Positions 1 through 12,366 of a stretch of DNA of 64,000 nucleotides are shown in pieces. A program made the translations under genes and the position numbers. A model generated the notes under the pieces. That model made no database searches, was not told the origin of the DNA, and worked only from the letters and a program-made list of their open reading frames with translations. The DNA comes from Ustulina deusta (taxonomy: Eukaryota > Ascomycota > Sordariomycetes > Xylariales > Xylariaceae): assembly GCA_023159155.1 (NCBI GenBank), contig JAJNNX010000007.1, positions 682,001 through 746,000 on the forward strand. The letters are read 5' to 3'. Numbering within the stretch: position 1 is the first letter of the stretch; the number at the start of each line of letters is the position of its first letter.

Positions 1-80
1 CATGTTCATGAAATTTCCTCGGTTCGTCCGCAACCCGTCATAAGACATGATGTTAAATCACGACTAATCAGTCATCTCAG

Positions 81-1195
81 AATTGGTTGTGACTTTCCTT
101 CCCCACTGCCAGTGAGTAATTCTATCGTCATTTTCAAGAGATTTTGGGGGATTTCTAGAGGACACGGGCTCTTCTTCTCGAGAAATTGAGACTACCCGGA
201 CGTTTCCCAGAGTTTAAAATCTCTCACAAGTTGCGCTGGGAAATGACGAGAGCTGACACTAAGCGATGTAGTGGCAGAAGGTCCCCGAGAACATTTATTT
301 CACGGCGCGCTTTATTTATGGGGTCCTGACTAAGCCGGACTTCAACGGAACTAAAGACAAGCTCGAAGCACATGGGATAGAGAATATGCTCACCGCTAAA
401 CGCCCGGACGACAGGCCGTGGATCTCGCAAAACATGGTGGGAGCCAGCATTCCTCTCGATGTGGTTCCTCCCAACGTCACCAGCACCGGCCCCATCATCT
501 TCGACGCCGAGCCGGCTATCGGGCAGGACCCGGATTTGGTGGCCTGGTTGTCGAGAGCGCCGACGGTGCTCGTGAATCTCGGGAGCCTCTTCACCTACTC
601 GGAGCACCACGCGACAACGATGGCGCTGGCATTGGAAGAAGTCCTTGCGAAGAAGACCGACGTGCAGGTATTGTGGAAGATGGCCAAGGCCGAGGACGTG
701 CCGGACAATTATACGCTGCCGGTGAAGAATATCATAGATCAGGGCCGGCTCAAAGTCACGAATTGGCTCACCGTTAGCCCGGCGTCGATTCTGGACACGG
801 GCTACGTGGTGGCCTCGGTCCATCACGGAGGAGCAAACTGCTACCACGAAGCCATTGCGTACGTCATCCCTTCATCCGTTGACTTCAATGTCCGCTAACT
901 CTCCCCCTTCAGAGCCGGCATCCCCCAGGTCGTTCTCCCCATGTGGCTCGACTGCTACAACTACGCACAATTGGCCGAAGACGTCGGCGTCGGCGTCTAC
1001 GCAAATCGGGCCTCGGCACCCTATTGGACGGTCGAGGGTCTACGCGAGAGCTTTCTGAGAGTTCTCGACGGAGGAGAGGCGGGCAGCCGAATGAGGGAGA
1101 AGGCCAAACGGCTGGGCGAGATGGCGCGGAAGGACCCGGGACGATATGTGGCCGCGAGGGAGATCGCGCGGCTGGCGGCGTCGGGGCATGCGTAG
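81..1195 (+). CDS. UDP-glycosyltransferase (GT1 family), 5' part outside or unresolved
   Basis: This is the C-terminal part of a sugar transferase that would move a sugar from a UDP-sugar to a small acceptor. The best model has exons at 81-111 (tentative), 272-858 and 913-1195. The 859-912 intron has a GTACGT donor, a GCTAAC branch site and a TTCAG acceptor. The joined product contains VHHGGANCYHEAI followed by AAGIPQVVLPMWLDC, the HGG...E...G.P core of the nucleotide-sugar binding site of GT1 enzymes. Upstream it has the usual APTVLVNLGSLF strand. The acceptor before codon 272 (branch GCTGAC, then GATGTAG) shows that the protein continues 5'. The exon at 81-111 and anything before it are uncertain, and the N-terminal half lies at or beyond the window edge. 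Family assignment is firm, but the acceptor substrate cannot be told. Confidence 0.8.
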
Positions 1196-3934
1196 ACCGG
1201 GGGCCGGACGGACGGACGGACGTTGGGTGCCGGTTTATAGACGGTTGGATACATTTATATAGAATCGCCGAAACGATGGGGCTGGGTGTCGCCTTTTTTT
1301 GGTCATTTTTGATTCGGAGCGTTTTGCCGGGTTTTGCGTTTTGGGATTAAAGAGGAACGGCCGGATATGGTTATGGGCAGAATACCCTAGGTTGCTATGT
1401 CGATACTCGTCGAAATAAAGTCTCGGTAGCTAGGTACGGAATGCATGTGCTGAGCTATGTATGTCTTGGTTGACGGAACAGATACCTAGTTTAGATTGGT
1501 TATGGATCTGTACTACATACTAGTACTATGTACTTGAGATTCTCGTCTGCACTGAATGATTTGGCAAGGGTAGATGTCAGGCCAGGTGTATTTTTCGCTG
1601 GAATGCGAGGGCGAGTAAGATCCTGGAAGGTCTAAGTGCCTGTTTCATTTAGAGTTTAGGCTTTTCGGCCTCGTGACTCCAAGTTGTAATGAAGGCTCAA
1701 CTTTGGTCAACAGTAATGGGACTGTATCCCTGATTTTGAGCCCTTGAACGAAGCGCTTATGCCCCTTGCCAACGCCATGCGCCGAGGCACATGTATGCTG
1801 ACCACCATTCCTCTAATTCATCCTTTTGCTTATGTTACATGTATAGGAGGGGAAAGCCTACTCGCTGTTATAACATGCATATCAACGACAGCTGTTATAA
1901 TCGCAATGGCTGCCACTGGACCTTGGTTTCACGATGAATATCAGAATGCCGGGAATTATTAGGGGGCGGTTCTGAACCGATAACCAATCTAGGATCGCGT
2001 ATCTGTTAAACGGATCACCAGTTCCTAGCATCCATCCTGCCAGATGCGCAATCTTCTAGAATGATAACTTACACTCAAGCTAAGAAATAGTGCGAAGATA
2101 TCGCGATGTGAAATGAGTGAGAAAAGTACCTGCTCATTAAAATAACAGGCAAGATTATCGGCCGCGAGGAAATCGAGGTGCTTCATCGTAGATATGCGGA
2201 AATGCCTAGCACAGTTTTGACCCCCTGCACACTCAAGGTTTCTTAACATCTCGTTCAAGTTTACATGCATAGGCTAGTAATCTATATCACTAATCTCTTC
2301 CGGACAGTCCCAAGTGAGAAGTGCTGACCCGAATCACGCGGCACTTCGGACGTCAATTTTATAGCCTTTGGGGATCGAATAGCGTAGCACTCCTCTCTCC
2401 AGGGTCTTGCTATATGAATCAAGATATGGGTGTATTGTGCATATGGATATGTATTGTTGTGCAAACCCCTCCGCGAAATCCTCTCTTGTGGATCATCTGC
2501 TAACAACATGGAATATGTTCCCTTTGTTTTGTAGACAGAGATGTAATAAATACGCCTTGATGCAATACGGTTTCCTTTCTATCGTTGCCCCTAGAGGGTG
2601 CCTCACCTAAGGTTTTCGAGATTTTATTATTATTAAGCTGGTTGTCTTTGGATCATGTAGAGCTTGATGCTTAAAGTGCCTGAGCTATAAGCCACCCGAA
2701 GCTTCTGGATATGCTCTCTCATATACACTAGAAGAGATATGTCCGCCAGGGTAGGATGGGTTGATGGATAGACCACGAACAGCGGCCGAGTAAGTTAACA
2801 CAGATAACTGTTTACCCCGAATCAGTAAGCGATTGAAAGCTGAAAATTCATTATGCAAATCTGCCAAGGATGCTTTGTATACAACGTCTATGAGAAACAG
2901 ACGAATAACGCGCTCATGGTTACTTATCCATTGGGCGGTGAGCTCTAATATCATATGTGGGTGAGTCCTGTGTATGAGACTTAGCCTAATGAAAGAGTCA
3001 ACCGCACTCACTTCCAAGGCCAGTATTTTCAGTCAGAAAGCTATGAAAGAAAAGCAGAGTGAATTTAAGTACCTATAAGCCACGAGATACCGGTACTCCT
3101 TGCATCCTCAGGTGCCTAAGTACATATATTGACAGTGTCTGTGACGGAAAGAAGGCACTGTATAAATACCGTATCTACCCCCGTAAACCGAACGCTCCCG
3201 GTGGTCTAGACACGACAGATAGTGAATTCTCATGGCTGAGTTTACACTGTGCTCACCCCGGCTTTTGCTGGATGGGGCTGTGCACTCCGGTTGCGTCATG
3301 TGTTTCCCCAGCTCAGCCAGTGCCTAGGCGATAGGTACTATGTACCTACGTCAACTCCCTCGAGATACCTAAGGCAGGTACCTAGGTAACCAGCCAAGCC
3401 CAGCTAAAGCCACTCACTCACTATGAAGCTCTCCTTTCAGGAGCATTCAACCATCTTCCAAATCCACTTACCTCCATCCCTCATCGGGCGACTTCTGCTG
3501 CTCGGCTGTGATGAACTGTTTCTGTGCCAGTCCCAACCTTCTATCTATATCGCTCTCCCGTCAAGAAACAGAGAGAGTTTCCCTGTAAGGCCGAAACTTG
3601 GCGCGGTCTGCCGCCAACTCGTTCCAACAACAACCCGTGCGCGATCCTCATCCTCCCGACATCTGCGCTCCGTTACTGTACAGATTTCAACAGTAATCTG
3701 ATGTGGTAGCCTAGCGCTGCCGTCGCCAACCGTCGTCGGTTATCGCTACCTACTTCGAAGCTCGCGATCCTCGACCTGACCTCAGCCCAACCTGATCCCG
3801 GAGAGCGCCGGTCCTCATGACCATACACCGTCAACCATCCCGCCCGACAACTTGACAACCCGACAATCCAACTACACAAACAAGCATCCATCCCGCTTCC
3901 CGTCCAACCTCGAGCCTTGCGAGCATCCCTCAGC
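1196..3934. other. Intergenic region, 2.7 kb
   Basis: I see no supported gene here. Open frames are short and without recognisable motifs. A palindromic TACCTAGGTA lies at 3379-3388. The last 500 bases before the ABC transporter are rich in C and T, as expected for a fungal promoter and 5' leader. Confidence 0.5.
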
Positions 3935-6900
3935 ATGTCGCCGCCGAGTATTCGGCTCGTCGCCCTCGCTGCGATTTCCCTGTCATGCGTGGTCGCTGCA
4001 CAAACGAACTACACCCAGGTCGATATGATGCGGGCGCAGCTGGCTCTCATGGACGATCGGCCGGGTGATTGTCCACCATGGTATGGTTTTCCAACAACGC
4101 CTCGCTTCGCGCCCTCGAACTTCGGGAACTAACGTCGTTGCGTGCGCCTATGACAGCTTTAATTGCCTCCTACCCGCTTACGAATGCGGCCAATTCGCCG
4201 ACTGCAACACATATAATGGGCAATGCGAATGTCCTGCGGGGTTTGGAGGAGATGATTGCCTGCAGCCGAGTTAGGCTCCCCCCCGAATGAAGCTCCCTGC
4301 CCGTGTTGACTTGACACTGACAATTGAACAGCATGCGGCTCGTTGGCACGAGGCAAAGATCGGCCCATAAGGTCTGGCGACACCTGCAAATGCGACGACG
4401 GCTGGACAGGCATCAACTGCAACGTCTGCACCGAGGACAAGGCTTGTAACGCCTTGATGGAGACGGAGGCGGATGGCGTGTGCTACCAGAATGGCGAGGT
4501 GGTCAAGAACAATTACCAAATGTGCGGTGTCACCAACGAGAAGATTCTATCTATGCTCGATGGCAAGATCCCCCAGGCTACCTTTACCTGCGACAAGCAG
4601 ATTGGCTTCTGTGACTTTCAATGTGAGTAATTCACCTGTTACCTCGGCTGGATCTTTCTATTGGTAGAACTGAACTAATCTCAACCCTTCAGTCTGGGTC
4701 GATCGAGTCGAGTCTTTCTATTGTCATCTGGAGAACTGCGAGTCAAGTGCAACCTTCACCTCCGACCAGAACAGCACCTATTATAAGTGTCCTGATGTCA
4801 AGTGCGGCTGTATCGAAGATCGCTTCCTCTGCGGCCTTGAAGGCTCCATCGATCTGACTGATTTCCTCAGAGAGGCTGTTGAAGGCCCAGCCACGTTTGA
4901 ATGCCTACAGCAAGGTGGTAGCGTAAACGACTGCAAGTTCAAGGAGCCGCAGTTAGACTGGATGGTACGGAGCATATTCGGCGACGAGAGTATCCAATTG
5001 GACTGTCGATCCGGCGAATGTCTCTACCACACCGAAGTGCCCGGGTATCAGCGACCTGTCAAGGCCATCAACACTCCCCTGATCGCCGGCGTCATTGCTG
5101 GCTGCTCCCTGTTCGTTGTGGCTGTTATCCTGATAACATGGTACCTTTCCCGCCGCCAGTTCAAGTACGGACCTATCCACCTAGATGACTCTGATGACGA
5201 GTCCACAAAACTTATGACGGACCACAAGCCGGCCACGCTGTATTTCGAGAATGTCAGCTACGGTCTAAACGGAAAACCCATTCTCAGCGAGATTCGCGGA
5301 ATCGCCCACCCTGGTGAGATTACTGCTATCATGGGTGCTTCCGGCGCAGGAAAGACGAGTTTCTTGGATATTCTTGCTCGCAAGAACAAACGAGGTCATG
5401 TTTCTGGGGAGTTCTATGTTAATGGCGAAAAGGTTACCGATACCGACTTTAAGAGTGTTATTGGGTTCGTTGATCAAGAGGACACAATGCTGCCTACTCT
5501 CACTGTCCATGAGACCATCTTGACTAGCGCTCTTCTCCGACTTCCTCGACACATGGGTCGTGCAGCCAAAGAGCAACGGGTGTATGAAGTCGAGAAACAA
5601 CTTGGCATTTATCATATTCGGGACTCATTGATCGGGTCCGAGGAAGGCAGGGGACGTGGTATTTCGGGTGGAGAAAAGCGTCGTGTCGGCATCGCCTGCG
5701 AGCTCGTTACGAGTCCGTCAATTCTCTTCCTGGATGAACCGACGAGCGGCCTAGATGCCTATAACGCATACAACGTGATCGAATGTCTAGTGACACTGGC
5801 CAAAACATATAAGCGAACTGTCATCTTCACCATTCACCAACCACGTTCGAATATCGTCGCCTTGTTTGACCGCCTCGTTCTCCTAGCCCAAGGCAAAACG
5901 GTATTTTCAGGGCCGTTTTCGCGGTGCCAGGAGTATTTTGACGAAGTCGGCTACGCATGCCCGCCGGGATTCAATATCGCCGATTATCTTGTTGATCTGA
6001 CCATGCATGCTAGCAACGCAGGGGTGTTCGATGATGGGAGCCTATTGAATGATACCGCGAGCAGTGTTGGCCCGAGCAGCACCCAGGCTGTAAAGTCGGT
6101 AGCCAGCATTTCTGTTAACAGTATTGCTGAAGAAAGTTCTATCGCTGAACCATCCTCGAGTCGACCCAAGAACAAACGCAAAAATTCTGTCAGGGCACGT
6201 CAAGAACGAGAACTTTTCACTCGGCGTAAGAATACTGCCGACACAGCCACATCGTCTGATGTGGAAGAAGAAATCGGTGCATACAAACTCCACAAGCAGC
6301 CTGCAGGTGTCGTCCCACCCCAGATCATCGTTGAAGATGTTCATGACCTTCCGCCAGCGGCCGGAACCAATCTAGATAGTCTCGTTCAGTCATTCGCCGA
6401 ATCTGATATCGCGGGTGACATCCATGATGAAATCCAGCAGGCTATGGCCGTTGCACGTGAGGCGAATGGACGAAACGGTCTTGTTATTGGAAATAGCACT
6501 GGCAGCGCGATTGGCCGTGGTTATGCTCGAGTTAGTTATCTTCGGCAGTTCATCATCTTGTCACAACGGACATGGAAAAATCTCTACCGCAACCCACTCC
6601 TAATGCTGACCCATTACGCCATCGCCATCGTTCTGGCAGTTCTCTCCGGCTATCTCTTTTACGGCCTGACGGACGATATACCTGGCTTCCAGAATCGACT
6701 CGGCCTTTTCTTCTTCCTCCTCGCTCTCTTCGGCTTTAGCACGCTCACTAGCCTAAACGTGTTCGCTTCAGAACGGCTCTTATTTGTTCGCGAGCGAGCT
6801 AATGGCTACTATTCCCCCATTACGTATTTTGTGGCTAAAGTTCTGTTCGATATAATCCCTCTGAGAATCATTCCTCCGATTCTCATGGGTGCCATCATCT

Positions 6901-7367
6901 ACCCCATGACCGGCCTTATACCGGATGCACCACATTTCTTCATCTTCATGTTGACCTTGGTCCTCTTCAATCTCGCGGCCGCTGCCATCTGCTTTTTCAT
7001 AGGCATTGTCTGCAAAGACGGCGGTGTCGCCAACCTAATCGGCAGTCTAGTCATGCTGTTTTCTCTATTATTCGCTGGACTGTTGCTGAATCATAACAAG
7101 ATCCCGGATGCGGCATTGTGGCTACAATCTCTATCTATCTTCCACTATGGTTTCGAAGCGCTCATTGTCAACGAGGTGGTCAAACTGACGCTCGTGGACA
7201 AGAAATATGGACTAGATATCACGGTGCCAGGCGCCGCGATTCTGAGCTCGTTCGGCTTCGACAATGGCGCGAAGTGGATGGACATTATGAACCTCGGCAT
7301 CTTTGCTGCTGTATTTGTCGTTTTAGCTTACACGGCGATGCACTTCCTGCTAGTGGAGAGGAGATAG
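3935..7367 (+). CDS. ADP1: ABCG-type half transporter with EGF-like repeats (Adp1-like)
   Basis: Exons 3935-4080, 4157-4269, 4332-4622 and 4693-7367 join to 1074 residues. That is close to the size of yeast Adp1, whose domain order it follows. An N-terminal signal peptide ([15 protein letters not shown]) leads into a cysteine-rich lumenal region with EGF-like spacing ([15 protein letters not shown]). A transmembrane helix follows near residue 312 ([18 protein letters not shown]). The nucleotide-binding domain has Walker [10 protein letters not shown] near 397, the signature [12 protein letters not shown] near 506 and Walker B ILFLDEP near 526. A low-complexity charged linker precedes the C-terminal ABC2 membrane domain from about residue 820. 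The start at 3935 is the only ATG giving a signal peptide; an upstream in-frame TTG at 3917 is not needed. A secretory-pathway or vacuolar membrane location is likely; the substrate is unknown, as it is for the family. Confidence 0.9.
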
Positions 7368-7800
7368 AGTGAGGCATCTTGGGTACGACCCAGTCCTGTT
7401 GTACGCACATCATTTGGTGCTGGTGCTAAGCCAGTTCTTTGATGGATTGATAGACATCTATTCTATGCAGCTGAGCGGGATCTTTTCCTTTTATACATGC
7501 ATGACGGTACCTGGGTCACGGGTGGCGTTTTGGGTGATTATCGTATCGTGGTCGACTTTCCCAGAATACAATTTCAAGAACAATCGTTATATACATATAG
7601 TACATATCTGCAGCAATTTTTCTGAGTGTCATTTACAAAGGATGGTCATCATCCAGGTGCTTGTGCGGCCCCTTTCGTTCGTGATGGACGCTGTTTCTAG
7701 TGAACCCTGTTCTTCATTACACGCCAAGTTTAATCATGGCGATGTTATAGATTCACACAGGCACAACGACAGCGGCATGGGAAGAGACGGTAGCTTTGCA
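7368..7800. other. Convergent 3' region
   Basis: This is spacer between the 3' ends of the ABC transporter (+) and the mS26-like gene (-). It must hold both transcription ends. I see no further gene in it. Confidence 0.5.
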
Positions 7801-8751
7801 CTAGTCCATCCTGCCGCCGGTCAGTTCCTCAGCCACCCGTTTCAGTCTCCGGTCGGCACGCGTCTTTTCCGTGGTCATTTCGCCTAACAGGGTATCATTG
7901 CTGCGCTGGAGCTCCCTCAGCATGCTGGCCACGGACATGGGCTCGTCCGCGGCGTCCCAGATGTTCTGGATGCGATAGCCGGCACCGCTCTGGCCCAAGC
8001 TATCGAAGCGGTCGTCGGCGAACTCGGAGTTCACGAAGGCCTCGAGCTCGGCCTCGCTCACGATGAAGGAGCGCGCGTTCATGTACAGGGCCTGGATGGC
8101 GTCGCGGCGGGCCTCGCTCTTGTTGGCGGCGATGGCGGCGGTGCGCTCGGCCGCGGCGAGGCCGCGCTCGAAGCGCAGGGGGTCGGGCGCCATGGCCGTC
8201 TGCAGCGTCCCCGCGTTGATGGTGCCGCGCGTCAGGCGCTCGTCCTCCCGCTCGGGCGCCATAGCCGCCGCCTTGTTAGCGGCCAGCTTGGCCGTCCGCA
8301 GCGCCAGACGCTTCGCGTCGAGCCGCTGCTTCCGCGCCCACAGGTCCCGCACGCCCGAGCGCATGTTCTCGCGGCGGTTCGCGGCCATCCTACGCCGCCA
8401 CGCGTGCAGCTCGGTCGGAGGCGGGGCCTGCGACTTCGCGTTGCTCGGCGCCGGGGCGGCCCGCTCGAGCCACGGGTCCGTGGGCTTCTCGTGGCTGTCG
8501 CGGTGCGCAAAGATGCGGCGCGGCACCGGGATGAAGCCCCTCAGGCGCTTCAGGTCCCGCCGCGCCTCGACGGACTGGTCCTGCGGCGGGTTCGGCACGT
8601 TGATGAACAAGGGCGACTCGGGCGGGATCTGCTGCGCCAGGGCGCTCGACGTCGAGGAGAAGAGCCGCGCGAGGGCCGGCGGTGTGCATGGCGGTGCTGC
8701 TGTCGCTATGCTTCGTGGGAGGAGCGCGGCTCGCGGGAGGAGGGAGGCCAT
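7801..8751 (-). CDS. Probable mitochondrial small-subunit ribosomal protein mS26 (Pet123-like)
   Basis: This is a single exon of 316 residues. The N-terminus is a mitochondrial presequence: Arg, Ala and Ser rich, without acids for the first 45 residues (MASLLPRAALLPRSIATAAP). Around residues 70-85 is LRGFIPVPRRIFAHR, which resembles the conserved GxIPVPRxIF segment I associate with fungal Pet123/mS26. The rest is a long, Ala-, Arg- and Lys-rich helical protein, as expected of a mitoribosomal protein that wraps rRNA. Yeast Pet123 has a similar length. It is divergently transcribed from NOG2, so two ribosome-related genes share one promoter region. The general class (mitochondrial, basic, helical) is more secure than the exact family. 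Confidence 0.6.
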   Translation of the reverse strand: MASLLPRAALLPRSIATAAPPCTPPALARLFSSTSSALAQQIPPESPLFINVPNPPQDQSVEARRDLKRLRGFIPVPRRIFAHRDSHEKPTDPWLERAAPAPSNAKSQAPPPTELHAWRRRMAANRRENMRSGVRDLWARKQRLDAKRLALRTAKLAANKAAAMAPEREDERLTRGTINAGTLQTAMAPDPLRFERGLAAAERTAAIAANKSEARRDAIQALYMNARSFIVSEAELEAFVNSEFADDRFDSLGQSGAGYRIQNIWDAADEPMSVASMLRELQRSNDTLLGEMTTEKTRADRRLKRVAEELTGGRMD

Positions 8752-9252
8752 GGTGATGGTTGGGGTGTGCCCTTAAGGCACAGTGAAAGCCGTGCCGATT
8801 GGTTTGGTTGGATGGCCTCGTCGTCTAATCAGCCAACCCTTCCCCTCTTGTCGAGATCGGCGGGCTGGGCTGGGCTGGGCTGTCTCGTTGCTGGCGGCAA
8901 TGTCGAATTGGCAATGACCGAATTGGTTGAGAGCCCCGGTTCCAGCTTTTTCTTCCAGATAGAAAAGGTGCCTCAATCAATTGAAGCTGTTGGGGTCCAT
9001 CTGGACCCACTCTTTATCTCGTGCGCCAGGAACCGAATAAAAGCGGTGAGGATTTAAACGCGGGCAGAATCGAAAAAAAATAGGTGGGGCTGCGGCAGAA
9101 TAAAACTTCTGGGACACAGCTCCTAGACTCCGTTTTCCTTCGACTTGCTTCACTAGCCAGCCAATTTTCCCTGGTCTCAACCACGCCCTGACCAACCAAC
9201 CCAGCCCACCCCAAGCCTCAATCCCGCCTCGGCTGCTGGATTCGCTGCCATC
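8752..9252. promoter_or_regulatory. Shared divergent promoter region of mS26-like gene and NOG2
   Basis: The 501 bases separate two divergent start codons, so both promoters must lie here. A short GGGCT tandem run sits near 8861-8882. No clear TATA box is seen for either gene, in keeping with housekeeping genes. Confidence 0.5.
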
Positions 9253-11860
9253 ATGGGTACCGGCAAGAAGGAACGGAACCGTCTCTCCCGAGAGGGCAAG
9301 ACGGGCAGCATGGATAATGTCAAGATTAAGGGCGAGAACTTTTATCGCGATGCCAAGAGGGTAAGGGCGCTGAATATTCGCAAGGACCACGGACCTCGCA
9401 GGAATGCCGAGGGAAAGATTGTCCAGTAAGTCTCGAGCCGTGCTCGACGTGACACCATCGTTTTCTAATTGTGCACCAGGGCTGCCAAATACCGTACGTC
9501 GCTTGCTCGAGACCGACACCGCTTCGTCCCCCCCTCCGGATCGCTGCTTCGCGCGAGGTTGGCTAATATTTCCACTAGAGTCACGAGATGCTCCTGTCGC
9601 CCGGATAGAGCCAAACCGACGATGGTTCACAAACACGAGAGTAATTTCGCAGGACAGCCTTGCCCAGTTCCGGGAAGCGATGGCTGAAAAGGCCGCAGAC
9701 CCGTACTCAGTCCTCCTCAAGTCGAACAAACTTCCCATGACCCTTATCCGGGACGGCTCCGATGTCCCGGGGCTGAAGCAGCATCGAGCGAAAATGACGA
9801 TTGAAACATCGTCGTTTGCCGACACATTTGGGCCTAAAGCCCGCCGAAAACGTGCGAAGCTCGATGTCAGCTCTTTAGCCCATCTGGCCGAAGATGCCGA
9901 GAACAGCATGGACACATATAAAGAACGTCTCGAGCAAGCTAGACTTCTGAGTGGAGCTGACGAAAAGATTGGAGAGGGTGCAGAGGACAGCGCTGAATTA
10001 GACCCTTTGTCCATGGCTGTTGAGCCAGTATTTAGTAAGGGTCAATCGAAGCGCATATGGAATGAGCTCCACAAGGTCCTTGATTCATCCGATGTGGTGC
10101 TTCATGTCCTAGGTATGTGTTTTGCATGGTCCTCGGATTTGTACAAATCCATCAATTACTAACTTTCATCCCCAATAGATGCCCGCAACCCCGAAGGTAC
10201 TAGGTGTCGTGCAGTCGAGCAATATCTAAAAAAGGAAGCGCCTCATAAACATCTCGTATTCGTGCTGAATAAGGTCGATTTAGTCCCCACTAAAGTAGCT
10301 GTAAGTTTTGATCGCACTATATTTTTCTGTCCGTCATGTCCCAAGGCTCTTGTCAGGATACTTTCGGCTTTATTGCCTTCCCTGGAAGATATCTGTTACA
10401 GCGTTGGAAAATCAAACATCAAACTTGCTGTTTTCTTGTCTTCGGACTTGGGAGCTGATTGGGTTCCGTTTTGGGACTCTCTCATAAGTTTTGCCGTGTT
10501 TCACTGAGTTGAAGTCTACCTCTGCCATTATCAGGTAGCTAGTGGTACACTTCTTAGTTACGATTCATATATTTCACCCCGAGAACACAGTTTTCTTTCT
10601 TTTCTCTTCTAAATCAGAGTTATTCAACTGACTGTGTTAGGCTGCATGGGTGCGCCACCTGTCCAAAGAAGTGCCTACTTTGGCATTTCATTCTTCGATT
10701 ACGAATTCTTTTGGAAAGGGCCAGCTTATATCACTTCTGCGGCAATTTTCATCTCTCCATAAAGAAAGAAAACAGATTTCCGTCGGCCTTATCGGCTATC
10801 CAAATTGTGGAAAGTCGAGCCTGATCAACACTTTGAAGGTTAGTTAATGGAGCTCTTCATTTCCCCCTCTTAGCATGCCCTAGACCACGAATCACATGAG
10901 TAGACATATTCTGCTCTCGCTGCTCCTGCAAGCTCCTGAAACTTGGAAGAATTCTTGCCATATGTAGACATGACTGACTGGATTTCTAATAAATCAGGCA
11001 AAAAAGGTCACCACTGTCGCTCCAATCCCTGGCGAGACGAAAGTGTGGCAATTTGTGACCTTGATGAAAAGAATTTATCTGATAGATTGTCCCGGTATCG
11101 TGCCTCCTTCGTCGACCGACACACCCACCGATATATTGCTTCGGGGAGTAGTACGAATCGAAAAAGTTGAGAATCCAGAACAATATATTTTACCGATGAT
11201 GGATAAGGTGAAGCGGCATCATCTAGAGCGAACCTACGAGATCAGTAACTGGAAAGATCATCATGAGTTCTTAGAGATCCTCGGCCGGAAAGGGGGGAGA
11301 CTATTGAAGGGTAACGCAGTCGATATAGATGGAGTCGCCAAAATGGTGCTCACAGGTAAGATATCCTTGTGCCTCGGTGTTTTTCTCTTCAGCGTGCTTC
11401 GGATGCAATCTGCCTCTGAGCAGACATTCTCTATTCGCATGTACAACTTTGTGCTCTCATTTTCTGACTCCTTGGTACAGATTTTATGAGAGGCAAGATT
11501 CCTTGGTTTACACCACCGCCGAAGGCTGAGGGGGATGATGAAACTGCTGTTATCGAGGGTCGCGAAGGTCGGCTGGGTGAAATGCCCAAGAAGCGCAAGA
11601 GAGATGATGATGAGGAGGATGACGCCTCAGTCTCAAAGGCTCCCGAAAAGTTAATAGACGCGAATAATGTAGATGAGGATGACGATGATGACGGAGACGA
11701 CGATGAATTTGGAGGTTTCAGTGATGACGATCAGTCAGATGGTGCATCTGGGGACGATGCGGAGGAAGCGGCGAGTGGAGACCAGGACGACGACATGATA
11801 CCCCTCGAAGAGTTGAGCGGCTCAGACGATAGTTCCAGCGATGGCGAAGAGCATGGCTGA
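9253..11860 (+). CDS. NOG2: Nucleolar GTP-binding protein 2 (60S assembly GTPase)
   Basis: Seven exons (9253-9425, 9480-9493, 9579-10112, 10179-10300, 10641-10838, 10998-11355, 11481-11860) join to 592 residues. NOG2 drives late nuclear maturation and export competence of the pre-60S ribosome. The N-terminus has the family block MGTGKK...[15 protein letters not shown]. The GTPase fold is circularly permuted: G4 NKVD near residue 271 precedes G1 GYPNCGKSS near 333 and G3 DCPG near 377. The tail is a long Asp/Glu- and Lys-rich stretch typical of nucleolar proteins. Exon 2 is only 14 nt and supplies the AAKY codons, and the fourth intron (10301-10640) is unusually long at 340 nt. Every join keeps frame and conserved sequence, so the model is strong. 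Confidence 0.95.
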
Positions 11861-12366
11861 ATCGCCAGGTTTGTAGGTGATAGGTAGTGGCAAACGAATG
11901 TGAGCACACCGATTACTTACGCTTCCCCCTTTTACCATATTCATGATCCTCTTGTGACCTGAGCACACAATGAATGTGCACATCTTCGCAACGTTGCTAG
12001 ATGCGCAATTGTGGTGCTTACGACATGACTACAGGGTGCATCCTTCAGATTGCCAAGTCCACTCTTGCTTCGCTAGGATGTTCTGCGCTGAGAAGAAACC
12101 GCCGCCTCAGCGAGGAAGGCGTATATATGAAACAGAAAGAGCGAAGCGTGAGAAGGAAAGTTGCCCTGGATTCTCCTCGGCGCCGTTGGCACGAGCCATC
12201 ATCACCCGCTCTCGATACTGGCATGGTGAACCATCCGATTCTGGCTGAGAAACCAACTGATTTCTGGGTCTGCGTTTCTTGGAAGATTCTTTGGGCCGCC
12301 ATCATCATTTGGTTTCTTTGCAGGCCTCGCCAGTTCCACAAGTGCCTCTGTGCCGGGTTGCTCGTC
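11861..12366. other. Intergenic region
   Basis: This holds the 3' end of NOG2 and the leader of the But2-domain gene. The reading frame of the next gene stays open back to 12001, but that stretch lacks a signal sequence and looks like untranslated leader. Confidence 0.4.

Noticed and set aside
224..847. 207-codon frame on the - strand
   Set aside because: It is the antisense shadow of the glycosyltransferase exon, which has clear family motifs.
8063..9057. Long + strand frames (8063-8776, 8404-9057)
   Set aside because: They are GC-rich Arg/Ala shadows opposite the mS26-like gene and its promoter.
8977..10014. 345-codon - strand frame over the NOG2 5' half
   Set aside because: It lies antisense to conserved NOG2 exons and has no motif of its own.
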